In this document: positions 1 to 9,545 of the stretch, in pieces
Position numbering within the stretch: the first letter of the stretch is position 1
How the letters are laid out: each line of letters begins with the position of its first letter
NCBI RefSeq assembly: GCF_030409225.1
Contig: NZ_JAUFPK010000001.1
Location: forward strand, 430,191 to 494,190
Length of the DNA stretch: 64,000 bases
Direction: 5' to 3'
Source of the DNA: Aquisalimonas lutea
Lineage (GTDB): Bacteria; Pseudomonadota; Gammaproteobacteria; Nitrococcales; Aquisalimonadaceae
Notes under the pieces: model-generated
The model's database searches: none
What the model saw: only the letters and a program-made list of their open reading frames with translations
What the model was told of the DNA's origin: nothing
Program-made: the position numbers and the translations under genes

Positions 1-32
1 GGGAACCCCGCGCCCGCCGGCCCGACGGGACC

Positions 33-1376
33 TCAGAAGCCCAGGTCGTGCTGCGCCTCCTCGCAGTTGCCGCAGACCCAGGGATACGTCCAGTCGGCGA
101 TCTTGTCCTCGCTCTCTTCGACGTACTTGCTCCAGGGCTCGGCGCGGACCACCTCGTCGGTCTCCCACACCGGGTAGAACTGGCCGTCGGGCTGGATCTC
201 GCCGATGATCACCGGCTTGTGGAGGTGGTGGTTCTCCTCGTCCATGCAGACCTCGAAGCCCGAGGGTGCGTCCACGCACTGGCCGTAGACCGCCTGGCGC
301 ACCGCGTCCACGTCGGTGGTGCCGGCCTGCATGACCGCCTGGGCCCACATGCGGATGCCGATGTGCGTGGCCTCCATGGGGTCGTTGGTCACGCGGTCGT
401 CGCCGCCGGGCAGGTCGTTCTCGTCCACGTACTCGGCCCAGCGCTCCTTGAACTTGTCGTTCTCCGGCGTATCCAGGGACATGAAGTAGTTCCACGCCGC
501 CAGGTGACCGGTGAGCGGGTCCGTGTCCATGCCGCGGAGCTCCTCCTCGCCCACCGAGGTAGCCAGCACCGGCACGTCGATGGGGTCGATGCCCTGGTTG
601 GCGAGCTCCTGGTAGAAGGCCACGTTGGCGTCGCCGTTGACGGTGTTGATCACCGCGGTGGGCCCGCCCTCGGCGAAGTCGCCGATGTTGTTGACGATGG
701 TCTGGAAGTCGTCGTGGCCGAAGGGCGTGTAGACCTCCTCGATGTCCTCGTCGCCGATGCCGTGCTCGTTGAGGTAGGCCCGCACGATGCGGTTGGTGGT
801 GCGCGGGAAGACGTAGTCCGTGCCCACCAGGTAGAAGCGCTCGGCGCCGCCGCCCTGGTCGCTCATGAGGTAGTCCACCGCCGGCAGGGTCTGCTGATTC
901 GGCGCCGCGCCGGTGTAGAAGATGTTGCGCGAGGACTCCTCGCCCTCGTACTGCACCGGGTAGAACATGAGCCCGTTGAGCTCCTCAAGCACCGGCAGCA
1001 CCGACTGGCGGGACACCGAGGTCCAGGAGCCGAAGATGACGGCCACGTCCTCGCGCTCCAGCATCTCGCGGGCCTGCTCGGCGTAGGTGGGCCAGTCGGA
1101 GCCCGGATCCATGACCACCGGCTCCAGCTCGCGGCCCAGCAGGCCGCCCTGCTCGTTGATGTGCTCGATGGTCATGAGCGCCACGTCACGCAGTGACGTC
1201 TCGCTGATGGCCATGGTTCCGGACAGGGAATGCAGGATGCCCACCTTGATGGGCTCTTCCTCCTGCGCCTGCACCGTCCCGGTCAGGGCCAGGCCGAGTG
1301 CCATGGCGCCGCCGGCGAGCCGGCCCGGCCACGCGAAACGCGCGCCCCCGTTATCTGTGTTGGTCCGTGTACGCAT
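33..1376 (-). CDS. urtA: Urea ABC transporter substrate-binding protein UrtA
   Basis: Periplasmic binding protein that would deliver urea to the UrtBCDE permease, feeding the adjacent urease. The 447-residue product has a signal peptide (hydrophobic stretch about 20-35, likely cleavage after VQA37) and then the start typical of the family, IKVGILHSLSGTMA, with a type I periplasmic-binding (Leu/Ile/Val) fold throughout. The ATG at 1376 is preceded at 6 nt by AGGAGG; the open frame runs on to 1607, but that part is low-quality coding and contains the promoter. It is the last complete gene of the minus-strand urea block; urtBCDE would lie beyond the left edge. The protein is strongly acidic, as in halophiles. 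Family assignment is secure from its length, its start and its place beside urease. Confidence 0.93.
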   Translation of the reverse strand: MRTRTNTDNGGARFAWPGRLAGGAMALGLALTGTVQAQEEEPIKVGILHSLSGTMAISETSLRDVALMTIEHINEQGGLLGRELEPVVMDPGSDWPTYAEQAREMLEREDVAVIFGSWTSVSRQSVLPVLEELNGLMFYPVQYEGEESSRNIFYTGAAPNQQTLPAVDYLMSDQGGGAERFYLVGTDYVFPRTTNRIVRAYLNEHGIGDEDIEEVYTPFGHDDFQTIVNNIGDFAEGGPTAVINTVNGDANVAFYQELANQGIDPIDVPVLATSVGEEELRGMDTDPLTGHLAAWNYFMSLDTPENDKFKERWAEYVDENDLPGGDDRVTNDPMEATHIGIRMWAQAVMQAGTTDVDAVRQAVYGQCVDAPSGFEVCMDEENHHLHKPVIIGEIQPDGQFYPVWETDEVVRAEPWSKYVEESEDKIADWTYPWVCGNCEEAQHDLGF

Positions 1377-1480
1377 CGGATGCCTCCTGGTGATTCGTGA
1401 ACCCCGCCGGGCCGTGCACCGGCCCGGGGCAGCGGTTGCGGTATGCCGGCCGCGGTTGCAGCCGGCACCGGGAGGATTAC

Positions 1481-1496
1481 AGCAAGCCACGTGCCA
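1481..1496 (-). promoter_or_regulatory. Sigma-54 promoter of urtA
   Basis: On the minus strand the sequence reads TGGCACG-TGGC-TTGCT, a full match to the sigma-54 consensus TGGCACG-N4-TTGCW, with GG and GC ten bases apart. It lies about 105 nt upstream of the urtA ATG, so a transcript would begin near 1470. This gives urtA nitrogen control independent of read-through from ureG. Confidence 0.82.
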
Positions 1497-1590
1497 GCTC
1501 TTTTTATTCTTTAAGAACAACCTCCTGGAAAACCACGGCCGGGCGGACGCGCCTGAACGGAGCCGCCGGCTGCACGATTGCGAGGCGCGC

Positions 1591-1605
1591 GCACCAGCAG
1601 CGTGC
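1591..1605. promoter_or_regulatory. NtrC-type enhancer site for urtA
   Basis: GCAC-CAGCAGC-GTGC has the half-sites and 7-nt spacer of known NtrC boxes (TGCACC-N5-GGTGCA in enterics). It is centred about 128 nt upstream of the start predicted from the sigma-54 element at 1481-1496, a usual enhancer distance. It lies immediately past the ureG stop codon. Confidence 0.6.
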
Positions 1606-1607
1606 AC

Positions 1608-2240
<633 letters not shown>

Positions 2241-2323
2241 GGTCCTCATCCTCCTGTTCATGGTGATAGGGAAACGGCTTCGGCTGTGACAGCCCCCGAA
2301 GCACCGCCGAAACCGGCGTCGCC

Positions 2324-2467
2324 GTAGGAGGGGCTTCAGCCCCGACTTGAACCGTGACTGCTCCCCGGTCGCCATTGGAGCCGTAGGAGCGGCGTGAGCC
2401 GCGACTTTCCAGGGCGTCAGGTTCTCTGCAACGGTCGCGACTTACGTCGCTCCTATGGCCGCTCCTA
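2324..2467. repeat. Cluster of REP-like palindromic elements
   Basis: Three related copies of GTAGGAG-(S)GGC-loop-GCC(S)-CGAC occupy the ureF-ureG gap: a plus-oriented copy at 2324-2346 (stem GGGGCT/AGCCCC), a second at 2383-2405 (CGGC-GTGA-GCCG) and a minus-oriented copy with a partial duplicate at 2434-2467. The last two face each other like a REP doublet. The same 23-nt unit recurs at 62128-62206. Such REP sequences are known in Pseudomonas and related gammaproteobacteria, mobilised by RAYT (TnpA-REP) enzymes. No RAYT gene is in this window. Confidence 0.8.
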
Positions 2468-2518
2468 CAACGCTCGTACGGCAGCCGCGGCAAGGCGGCT
2501 TGCAACCCGCCTCCCGAC

Positions 2519-3205
2519 TCAGCTCCGGAACAGCCGCGAGTACTGGGTCTCGTGCAGGCTGCTGGCGATGGCCAGGCCGGGGGCCGTGCCGCCGATGGCA
2601 TCGTCCTCCAGGACCAGCCCGGCGGCCGCCGCCTCGCCCACCGGGCCGGCCAGGTCCAGGAGCATGCGCTGGCCGGCGGTCTGGCCCAGCGGCACCAGCT
2701 TGATGGCGGCGGCCACCTGGTTCTCGCACCAGGCCCAGAGATACGCCTCGGCGCCCTGGTCCAGGGGGATCCCCCAGCGCGCCAGGGCCAGGGCGAACAT
2801 GCACGCCCAGCTGGTGTCTTCGCGGGCGCTCCACGGCTCCGCCTCGGGCATGCCCAGCTCGTTGAGCAGCCGTGCCAGGGCGCGGCCCATGTGGTGATCC
2901 TCCGCGGCCAGCTCCGCGGTCTCGCGGCTGGCCCGCAGCCAGCGGGCCGTGCGCTCCACCCCGGGGTGGTCGTGCCGCTGCCAGCATCCGTGCAAGCGGG
3001 CCAGCAGCGGGATGTCCACGCGCGCGAGGCCGTGGCGGAGCTGGCCCTCCAGCCAGTCGGCGGTACCACCGGCATCCCGGACCCAGCCGGCCTCGATGGC
3101 GTACTCCAGGCCCGCCGAGTAGCTGTAGGCGCCCACCGGCAGCGTCGGGCTCATGAGCTGCCACAGCCGCCGGCGCGCGAGCCCCGGTTCAGTGCGCATG
3201 GTCAT
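2519..3205 (-). CDS. ureF: Urease accessory protein UreF
   Basis: Helical chaperone that forms the UreD-UreF-UreG activation complex on apo-urease. The 228-residue product shows the UreF hallmark near its start, [20 protein letters not shown], and the C-terminal [14 protein letters not shown]. The start overlaps the end of ureE by 17 nt, which implies translational coupling. Two ATGs (3205 and 3199) are possible and neither has a strong ribosome-binding site, so the exact start is uncertain by two residues. It belongs to the same run of genes as ureABC. Confidence 0.94.
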   Translation of the reverse strand: MTMRTEPGLARRRLWQLMSPTLPVGAYSYSAGLEYAIEAGWVRDAGGTADWLEGQLRHGLARVDIPLLARLHGCWQRHDHPGVERTARWLRASRETAELAAEDHHMGRALARLLNELGMPEAEPWSAREDTSWACMFALALARWGIPLDQGAEAYLWAWCENQVAAAIKLVPLGQTAGQRMLLDLAGPVGEAAAAGLVLEDDAIGGTAPGLAIASSLHETQYSRLFRS

Positions 3206-3638
3206 GCCCGTGTCCGTGGCCGCCGCCGTAGGCACCGGCCTCGGGCTCGAACGGGGCTTCCTCGGCCACCGGCTCCAGGCCCAGGCCGCGCACCATGTCG
3301 TCGAGCACGTGGTCGTGGCGGTAGCGGGCGTAGCCGGCGCCGATCTCCAGCGGCACGTGGCGATTGCCCAGGTGGTAGCAGACCCGGGCGAGCAGCGTGG
3401 CGTCGTCGGCGCGCACCGTGCTCACGGTCTCGGGGGCAGCCTCCACCCGCACCACGCGGCCCTGCTCGCCGGCGAGGCAGTCGCCGTGGCGCAGGATCTG
3501 CCCGCGCTCCAGCATCACGCCCACCTCGGTGCCGTCGGTGAGCCGGCCGCGGAACCGGCTCTTCTGGCGCGTATCGAAGGGCAGCCGCAGCACCCCCTCG
3601 CTGTTGGCGGACTCGACGCGTTCGGTCAGCTGCAGCAT
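3189..3638 (-). CDS. ureE: Urease accessory nickel chaperone UreE
   Basis: Cytoplasmic nickel-binding metallochaperone that hands Ni to the UreDFG complex. The 149-residue product has the usual two-domain layout: an N-terminal peptide-binding domain and a C-terminal metal-binding domain containing [13 protein letters not shown]. It ends in a histidine-rich tail ([12 protein letters not shown]) expected to store extra nickel. It starts 10 nt after ureC and overlaps ureF. Nothing unusual apart from the fairly short His tail. Confidence 0.95.
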   Translation of the reverse strand: MLQLTERVESANSEGVLRLPFDTRQKSRFRGRLTDGTEVGVMLERGQILRHGDCLAGEQGRVVRVEAAPETVSTVRADDATLLARVCYHLGNRHVPLEIGAGYARYRHDHVLDDMVRGLGLEPVAEEAPFEPEAGAYGGGHGHGHDHAH

Positions 3639-3648
3639 GGGAGCCTCG

Positions 3649-5355
3649 TCAGAACAGGAAGTAGCGCTGGGCCAGGGGCAGCGTCGGCGCCGGCTCGCAG
3701 GTCAGCAGCTCGCCGTCGGCGCGCACCTCGTAGGTCTCCGGGTCCACCTCCATGGACGGCAGCCAGTCGTTGAGGACCATGTCCTTCTTGGACACGCTGC
3801 GGCAGCCGCGCACGCCGACCACGCGGCGCTGCAGGCCGAGACGGTCGCCGATGCCGGCGTCGGCGGCGGCCTGCGACACGAAGGTCAGCGACGTGCCGGT
3901 CATGGCGCGGCCGTAGCTGCCGAACATGGGCCGGTAGTGCACCGGCTGCGGCGTCGGGATGGAGGCATTGGGGTCGCCCATGGGCGCCGAGGCGATGAAA
4001 CCGCCCTTGACGATCAGCGACGGCTTCACGCCGAAGAACGCCGGCCGCCACAGCACCAGGTCGGCGAGCTTGCCCGGCTCCACGCTGCCCACCTCGTGGG
4101 AAATGCCGTGGGCCAGCGCCTGGTTGATGGTGTACTTGGCCACGTAACGGCGGGCGCGCAGGTTGTCGTTGCCGCTGTCGTCGCCGGGCAGCGGGCCGCG
4201 CTGGACCTTCATCTTGTGCGCGGTCTGCCAGGTGCGGATAACGTTCTCGCCCACCCGGCCCATGGCCTGGGAGTCCGAGGCGATCATGGAGAACGCGCCC
4301 AGGTCGTGGAGGATGTCCTCGGCGGCGATGGTCTCCTTGCGGATGCGCGACTCGGCGAAGGCGACGTCCTCGGGAATGCGCGGGTCCAGGTGGTGGCAGA
4401 CCATGAGCATGTCCAGGTGCTCGTCGATGGTGTTCATCGTGAACGGCCGCGTCGGGTTGGTGCTCGACGGCAGCACGTTGGCCTGCCCGCAGGCCTTGAT
4501 GATGTCCGGGGCGTGGCCGCCGCCGGCGCCTTCCGTGTGGTAGGTGTGGATGGTGCGGCCCTTGAACGCGGCCAGAGTGTTCTCCACGAAGCCGGACTCG
4601 TTCAGCGTGTCGGTGTGGATGCAGATCTGAATGTCGTAGTCGTCCGCCACGCCCAGGGCGCAGTCGATGGCCGCGGGCGTGGTGCCCCAGTCCTCGTGGA
4701 GCTTGAGCCCCAGCGCGCCGGCCTCGACCTGCTCGCGCAGCGCCTCCGGCCGGCTGGCGTTGCCCTTGCCGAGAAAGCCCAGGTTCATGGGGAAGGCCTC
4801 GGCGGCCTCCAGCATGCGGTGGATGTTCCACGGCCCAGGCGTGCAGGTGGTGGCGTTGGTGCCGGTGGCCGGCCCGGTGCCGCCGCCGATCATGGTGGTG
4901 ATGCCGGAGGTCAGCGCCTCGTCGATGAGCTGCGGGCACACGAAGTGGATGTGGGCGTCGATGCCGCCGGCGGTGACGATCTTGCCCTCGGCGGCGATGG
5001 CCTCGGTGCCGGGGCCGATGACGATGTCCACCTCTGGCTGGGTATCCGGGTTGCCGGCCTTGCCGATGGCGTGGATGCGGCCGTTCTTGATGCCGATGTC
5101 CGCCTTGACGATGCCCCAGTGGTCCAGGATCAGGGCATTGGTGATCACCGTGTCCACCACCTCGTCGGCGGTGCGCTGGCTCTGCCCCATGCCGTCGCGG
5201 ACCACCTTGCCGCCGCCGAACTTCACTTCGTCGCCGTAGCTGGTGTGGTCGCTCTCCACCTGGATGACCAGCTCGGTATCGCCCAGGCGAACGCGGTCGC
5301 CGGTGGTGGGGCCGAACATGTCCGCGTAGGCGGTGCGCGCGATGGTATTGCTCAT
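3649..5355 (-). CDS. ureC: Urease alpha subunit (catalytic)
   Basis: Catalytic subunit hydrolysing urea to ammonia and carbamate. At 568 residues it matches the family. All active-site residues are visible: nickel ligands H135 and H137 (AHIHF), carbamylated K218 (GLKLHEDWG), H247 (CIHTDT), H273 ([13 protein letters not shown]), D361 ([10 protein letters not shown]), plus the mobile-flap C320-H321 in [13 protein letters not shown]. The ATG at 5355 follows the ureB stop by one base (TGA-C-ATG). The longer open frame to 5424 would overlap ureB and lacks urease sequence. The enzyme should be active given the complete ligand set. Confidence 0.98.
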   Translation of the reverse strand: MSNTIARTAYADMFGPTTGDRVRLGDTELVIQVESDHTSYGDEVKFGGGKVVRDGMGQSQRTADEVVDTVITNALILDHWGIVKADIGIKNGRIHAIGKAGNPDTQPEVDIVIGPGTEAIAAEGKIVTAGGIDAHIHFVCPQLIDEALTSGITTMIGGGTGPATGTNATTCTPGPWNIHRMLEAAEAFPMNLGFLGKGNASRPEALREQVEAGALGLKLHEDWGTTPAAIDCALGVADDYDIQICIHTDTLNESGFVENTLAAFKGRTIHTYHTEGAGGGHAPDIIKACGQANVLPSSTNPTRPFTMNTIDEHLDMLMVCHHLDPRIPEDVAFAESRIRKETIAAEDILHDLGAFSMIASDSQAMGRVGENVIRTWQTAHKMKVQRGPLPGDDSGNDNLRARRYVAKYTINQALAHGISHEVGSVEPGKLADLVLWRPAFFGVKPSLIVKGGFIASAPMGDPNASIPTPQPVHYRPMFGSYGRAMTGTSLTFVSQAAADAGIGDRLGLQRRVVGVRGCRSVSKKDMVLNDWLPSMEVDPETYEVRADGELLTCEPAPTLPLAQRYFLF

Positions 5356-5356
5356 G

Positions 5357-5674
5357 TCACTTGCCCTCCGACAGCGGGCCCATGACCCGCCCCTGAAATC
5401 CGTAGACGACGCCGTCGCCGGCATAGCGCACCAGGTTCACGGTGCGTTCCTGGCCGGGCTCGAAGCGCACGGCGGTGCCCGCCGGGATATCCAGGCGAAA
5501 CCCCCGGGCCTGCTCCCGCGGGAAGTCCAGCGCGTCGTTGACCTCGTAGAAGTGGTAGTGCGAGCCCACCTGCACGGGCCGGTCGCCGGTGTTGGTCACG
5601 GCCACCGTGGTGGTCTCGCGCCCGGCGTTCAGGGTGATGTCGCCGTCGGCGGGCAGAATCTCTCCCGGAATCAT
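5357..5674 (-). CDS. ureB: Urease beta subunit
   Basis: Structural subunit of the (UreABC)3 enzyme. The 105-residue product has the standard beginning [19 protein letters not shown] and the conserved [20 protein letters not shown] segment. It is placed 13 nt after ureA and one base before ureC. Length and sequence are typical. Confidence 0.97.
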   Translation of the reverse strand: MIPGEILPADGDITLNAGRETTTVAVTNTGDRPVQVGSHYHFYEVNDALDFPREQARGFRLDIPAGTAVRFEPGQERTVNLVRYAGDGVVYGFQGRVMGPLSEGK

Positions 5675-5687
5675 GGCCGTTCCTCCG

Positions 5688-5990
5688 CTACTTGATGGGC
5701 TCGTGGACGGTGACCAGCTTCACGCCGTCCGGGAACGTGGCCTCCACCTGGACGTCGGGAATCATCTCGGGCACACCCTCCATGACGTCGTCCCGGGTGA
5801 GCACCTCGCCGCCCAGGCTCATGAGCTCGGCAACGCTCCTGCCCTCCCGGGCGCCCTCCATGATGGCGGCGGAGATCATGGCCATGGCCTCCGGATAGTT
5901 CAGCTTCAGGCCCTTGGCCTGGCGCCGCTCCGCCAGCAGCGCGGCGGTGAAGACCAGCATCTTGTCTTTCTCGCGGGGTGTGAGCTCCAT
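5688..5990 (-). CDS. ureA: Urease gamma subunit
   Basis: Smallest structural subunit of urease, exactly 100 residues as in most bacteria, starting [20 protein letters not shown]. The ATG at 5990 has GAGGAGT upstream; the longer open frame to 6062 reads into ureD and lacks family similarity. Conserved ends [20 protein letters not shown] and TVHEPI are present. It follows ureD after 10 nt. Confidence 0.97.
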   Translation of the reverse strand: MELTPREKDKMLVFTAALLAERRQAKGLKLNYPEAMAMISAAIMEGAREGRSVAELMSLGGEVLTRDDVMEGVPEMIPDVQVEATFPDGVKLVTVHEPIK

Positions 5991-6000
5991 GGGTGACTCC

Positions 6001-6864
6001 TCAGGTCTTCCAGATTCGGGGTGGGCTCGGGGCACGGCCCAGAACCGGCTCGCGCAGCACACGCCAGGCCCGCTCCAGAACGCCGCGGGCGACCTCCGTC
6101 CCGGGCGCCAGGCAGCGCAGTACCAGCACGTCGTTCATGCGGGTCACGCCCAGGCGCACGCCCTCGACGCCGACAAGCGCCTCCCGCAGCCGGGCCTCCA
6201 GATCGTCCGGCGCCGGGGTGGCCACCAGCGTGGCAATGGCGGAATGGCCGTCCAGGCCCCACGGACGCTCCAGCAGCGGGTCGCCGTGGGCCAGGTTCAG
6301 GCACTCGTGGAGCAGCGGCGCACCGCTGCGCTCGATCACCAGCTCCTGCCGGCAGCGCGCGCCCTCGAAGTGATCGCCGCTGCCCGGGCGCCCCAGGCAC
6401 AGGATGTCCCAAGTGCACAGGCGCGCGTCCGGCGCCAGGCGGAAGCGATTGCGGAGCACCGTGTCCGAGCGCCCGTGGAGAATGCTCTCCATGGGCAGGA
6501 ACTCCAGGGCGGCCCCGTCGCCGACGTCGAACGTCTGCTCCTGCACGGCGGCCGCCCGCTCGGTGCGGTAGAACTTCGCCGCCGCGGGGGTGGTCAGCAG
6601 CGCGTGCCCCTCGGGCCCGATACGCACGTCCAGGTTGAGCCGGTCGCCACCCGCCAGCCCGCCCGGCGGATGGATGACGTAGTTGTGGCAGACCGGCCCT
6701 TCCGGGTGGAAGCTGCGCTGCACCAGCAGAGGCCCCTCGTGGCGCCGGCGCACCAGAACCGTGCGGCCGCCGCGCACCTGATAGTCGAGGTCCAGCCAGC
6801 CGAGCCAGCCGGCCCCGACCGGCGGGCCGGACACGTCCTCGGGTTGGATCGCGACAGCGGCCAT
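6001..6864 (-). CDS. ureD: Urease accessory protein UreD
   Basis: Scaffold protein (UreD/UreH) that binds apo-urease and carries the nickel tunnel to UreF/UreG. The 287-residue product has family segments [29 protein letters not shown] and [14 protein letters not shown], and the usual C-terminus ending PPRIWKT. Its ATG abuts the ureJ stop codon directly, so the two are translated from one message. Confidence 0.95.
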   Translation of the reverse strand: MAAVAIQPEDVSGPPVGAGWLGWLDLDYQVRGGRTVLVRRRHEGPLLVQRSFHPEGPVCHNYVIHPPGGLAGGDRLNLDVRIGPEGHALLTTPAAAKFYRTERAAAVQEQTFDVGDGAALEFLPMESILHGRSDTVLRNRFRLAPDARLCTWDILCLGRPGSGDHFEGARCRQELVIERSGAPLLHECLNLAHGDPLLERPWGLDGHSAIATLVATPAPDDLEARLREALVGVEGVRLGVTRMNDVLVLRCLAPGTEVARGVLERAWRVLREPVLGRAPSPPRIWKT

Positions 6865-7443
6865 TCAGACCACGAACAGCAGGTAGACGCTGCTGGCCAC
6901 GAGCACGCCGCCGAGGCCGCGTTCCACCGGACGGGGCCAGGGGCTGCGCGCCGCCATCTGCGCCGCGGCCGCACCGGCCGCCACCAGAGCGGCGGTGGTC
7001 GCCAGGAACCCGGACGCGAACGCGACCGTGGACAGGCCGGCCGCCATCTCGGCGCCGTGCGCGTGGCCGTGGAACAGCGCGAACAGCGCGGCCACCCCGG
7101 CGCCAACCGGCAGGGGCAGCCGCCGGCCGGCGAGCATCAGCGCACCGATGACGGCCAGCGAGCCGAGAATGCCGAACTCGACGACCTGTGCCGGCGCCGC
7201 GCCGACGCCCGCCGCGAAGCCGGCGAGGACCGCGACCAGGGAGGCCCCGCCGATCAGGACGACCGTCCCCGCGCCTCGGTGCAGCGCCGCCCAGAACCCG
7301 ACGCCGAGCATGGCGAGCAGGTGGTCCACCCCCAGCAGCGGGTGAAGCAGCCCGGCCACGAGGCCTCCCGGGCCGTGGCCCGGGTGCGCCAGCGCAGCCG
7401 CGGGAACCAGCAGCAACAAGGCGGCAATCACGCGAATAGACAT
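6865..7443 (-). CDS. ureJ: HupE/UreJ-family membrane protein
   Basis: Predicted inner-membrane nickel-uptake or nickel-handling protein of the HupE/UreJ family. The 192-residue product has a cleavable or anchoring hydrophobic N-terminus, then HPGHGPGGLVAGLLHPLLGVDHLLAM, which contains the family histidines, followed by about five further membrane segments and a mid-protein FHGHAHGAEM. It is the first gene of the urease operon, downstream of the sigma-54 promoter at 7535. The ATG at 7443 is chosen because it begins the hydrophobic segment; the frame extends to 7497. The nickel role is known for family members and inferred here. Confidence 0.88.
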   Translation of the reverse strand: MSIRVIAALLLLVPAAALAHPGHGPGGLVAGLLHPLLGVDHLLAMLGVGFWAALHRGAGTVVLIGGASLVAVLAGFAAGVGAAPAQVVEFGILGSLAVIGALMLAGRRLPLPVGAGVAALFALFHGHAHGAEMAAGLSTVAFASGFLATTAALVAAGAAAAQMAARSPWPRPVERGLGGVLVASSVYLLFVV

Positions 7444-7534
7444 GGTCAGCTCTCCTGTCGGGTGAAGGCAGGGGGACAGAAGCCGTCCGGATGACACACG
7501 GACGTTGCCGTCCGTCCCGCTTGCGCACTGCTGG

Positions 7535-7550
7535 TGCAGAAGGCGTGCCA
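7535..7550 (-). promoter_or_regulatory. Sigma-54 promoter of the urease operon
   Basis: Minus-strand sequence TGGCACG-CCTT-CTGCA places the invariant GG and GC ten bases apart and differs from the sigma-54 consensus at one minor position. It lies about 92 nt upstream of the ureJ ATG, with transcription predicted near 7524. Together with two NtrC-type sites upstream it indicates nitrogen-limitation control of the whole ureJDABCEFG set. Confidence 0.8.
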
Positions 7551-7614
7551 GAAGAAAAAACCCGGGAGAATCAGTGAATCAGGAGACGGACGCCGGTGAT
7601 GCGGTTATCCACCT

Positions 7615-7661
7615 GCACCAGGGATGTGCGCCACGAGGAGGCGAACGCACCAGAAGCGTGC
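7615..7661. promoter_or_regulatory. Tandem NtrC-type enhancer sites
   Basis: Two boxes, GCAC-CAGGGAT-GTGC (7615-7629) and GCAC-CAGAAGC-GTGC (7647-7661), have identical half-sites and 7-nt spacers. Their centres are 32 bp apart, three helical turns, at about -98 and -130 from the predicted sigma-54 start. This closely mirrors the paired NtrC enhancer of enteric glnA. The rest of the 7444-7867 interval shows no credible gene. Confidence 0.72.
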
Positions 7662-7803
7662 GTGGACGATGGGTCAAGCCGGGAGGCGCAGATGCGGGAG
7701 GCGACGAACGAGACAGAAGGGCGGCGAGCCTCGGTTGCCGGGTGCCCATCGAGGTGTCCCGCGGACGGCCCGGGCACCTCGGCCACCTGCACGACTTCGG
7801 TGC

Positions 7804-7830
7804 AAAAAAGAAGCCGCCTCGAAGGCGGCT
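7804..7830 (-). terminator. Intrinsic terminator of the cytochrome c5 gene
   Basis: On the minus strand an 8-bp stem AGCCGCCT/AGGCGGCT with a TCG loop is followed by TCTTTTTT. It lies about 38 nt past the stop codon of the cytochrome gene and separates it from the urease enhancer region. Confidence 0.88.
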
Positions 7831-7867
7831 TTCAGGACGAAACCGGAACGGCCGCGATCGCGGCGCG

Positions 7868-8392
7868 CTATTCGTTCACCTCGACGCCGCTCTGCTCGAG
7901 CATGTAGACCACGGCGTCGTGGACTTCCTGGTCACTGAGACTGGAGTCGCCACCCCGTGCCGGCATCGCGTTGAAGCCGTTGATCGCGTGCTCCACGAGC
8001 GTATCCAGGCCCTTCTCTTGATAACGGCTGGCCCACGGCTCGTTCTCGCCGGTAATCGGCGCCTCCATGACGCCGCTGTCGTGACAGGCCATGCAGGTGG
8101 ACTCGTACACGTCCGCGGCCGCCATCGGGCCTTCATCGCCGCCGCCATCCTCTTCCTCGTCGCTGCCCATGGAGATGGGCGCCGGATCGCCGTCCTCCCG
8201 CACGCGGCCCACCGGCTGCAGCCGCTCTTCCATGCGCTCGCGCTCCAGCTCGATCCGCGCCTGGTTGCGCGAAGGCTCGAAGGTGCTGGCAAAAACCGCC
8301 AGCAGAGCAATGATGATCGCGCCCACGACGAGGAGCAGAATCACCCCGCCGAAGCTTTTCATGAAGGCCTTGTCGTCCTGCTCGCTGCTCAC
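7868..8392 (-). CDS. Membrane-anchored cytochrome c5 family protein
   Basis: Small c-type cytochrome, probably an electron carrier facing the periplasm. The 174-residue product has one membrane helix (about 14-36), an acidic Glu/Asp/Gly-rich linker (about 78-88) and a single haem site C100-M-A-C103-H104; M142 in NAMPARGG is the likely sixth ligand. The closing segment SLSDQEVHDAVVYML is typical of cytochrome c5. Translation is assigned to GTG at 8392 with GGGGGAA upstream; an ATG at 8362 is an alternative. It is a single gene with its own terminator. Its redox partner cannot be told from context. Confidence 0.88.
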   Translation of the reverse strand: MSSEQDDKAFMKSFGGVILLLVVGAIIIALLAVFASTFEPSRNQARIELERERMEERLQPVGRVREDGDPAPISMGSDEEEDGGGDEGPMAAADVYESTCMACHDSGVMEAPITGENEPWASRYQEKGLDTLVEHAINGFNAMPARGGDSSLSDQEVHDAVVYMLEQSGVEVNE

Positions 8393-8555
8393 GCTTCCCC
8401 CAATACCGTCGTCTGCTGCCCATGGCGCTCGGCCCGCCGGGCGGCTTTACCGGGCGTGAAGTATATCGGAAAGACCCTACCCGCAAAAGTTCACCCTGGC
8501 ACGCTCATGGACGGAGGCGCCTGGAATCGCTATCCTGTGTCACTTGCAGATCGCA

Positions 8556-8632
<77 letters not shown>

Positions 8633-8676
8633 TTATTCTGCAAGGTCTGTAGCCAAGACGGGGACTCACCACGACG

Positions 8677-9501
8677 GTGAGTGCCGCGCCGGATGAAGGG
8701 AACCGATCCTTGCGCCCGCCGAACCGCAGACCACGTTCCGCTGGCTTGCTCTGCCTCGCCGTCCTGGCACTGCTCGTGTCCGTCCGGGCCACCGCCCAGG
8801 GACCGGGCCCGTGGGAGCCGCCCACGCTGTTGACGGACAGCCTGAGCGTCTACCGCATGAACTACCTCCTGCCCGTGTCCTGGACACCCGATGACGCCCA
8901 CCCGGACAACACGGAGGCGCAGTTCCAGATCAGCCTGAAGCAGCAGCTTCTGCGCTCGCCGGTCCACGTCGCCTATACCCAGACCTCTTTCTGGCAGGTC
9001 TACGACGCCGAGAACAAGCGGCCGTTCCGCGAGGTCACCCACAACCCGCAGGCGTTCTACCGCCTCGACAGCGCCGCCAACCCGTTGGGCCCCGTCGCCG
9101 TGGACTTCGGCTACGACCATACCTCCAACGGCCAGTCCGACCCGGAATCCCGCGGCTGGGACCGGGTGTACGTGCGCCCCGAGTACACTACCCCGCAGCT
9201 GCGCGTCGGTCTCATGCTCTGGGCACCGGTGGACCGGCAGGAGAACAACCGGGACATCACCGATTTCATGGGCCACCACCAGCTGGAAGTGGACTGGCAC
9301 GTCACCGAGGCGACACGCCTGTCCTGGATGAGCCGGTACAGTTTCAGCGGCGAGCGCGGGGCCGTCCGGCTGCGCGTAACCCGCCCGACCGGCGGCGACG
9401 GCTTCTGGTTCCTGCAGGTCTTCCACGGCTACGGCGAAAGCCTGATCGACTACGACCGCGAGCTTACCCGGGTGGGCATCGGCTACTCGCTCACGCGCTG
9501 A
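8677..9501 (+). CDS. pldA: Outer-membrane phospholipase A (PldA)
   Basis: Outer-membrane beta-barrel hydrolase acting on phospholipids that reach the outer leaflet. The 274-residue product has a signal peptide (hydrophobic 21-38, ending ATAQ), then the OMPLA signature around H148 and S150 in [18 protein letters not shown] and the C-terminal [20 protein letters not shown]. In the E. coli enzyme the triad is His-Ser-Asn; the position equivalent to the Asn (in SWNR) is Asp162 here (GWDR). The GTG at 8677 is weakly supported; a TTG at 8710 after GAAGGGA is an alternative. It stands alone between the tRNA and the DUF2721 gene. Confidence 0.9.
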   Translation: MSAAPDEGNRSLRPPNRRPRSAGLLCLAVLALLVSVRATAQGPGPWEPPTLLTDSLSVYRMNYLLPVSWTPDDAHPDNTEAQFQISLKQQLLRSPVHVAYTQTSFWQVYDAENKRPFREVTHNPQAFYRLDSAANPLGPVAVDFGYDHTSNGQSDPESRGWDRVYVRPEYTTPQLRVGLMLWAPVDRQENNRDITDFMGHHQLEVDWHVTEATRLSWMSRYSFSGERGAVRLRVTRPTGGDGFWFLQVFHGYGESLIDYDRELTRVGIGYSLTR

Positions 9502-9545
9502 GCGGGCGGGCGCGCCGTGCGCTTCAGGGAGGCGCAGGTGCTTGC

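Noticed and set aside
1377-1607. N-terminal extension of urtA up to 1607
   Set aside because: The extra 77 residues have no signal-peptide character and include the sigma-54 promoter; ATG 1376 with AGGAGG is better.
3397-5385. 662-residue plus-strand frame over the urease genes
   Set aside because: It is the antisense shadow of ureC, with Val/Ala/Gly/His/Arg-biased sequence and no motif.
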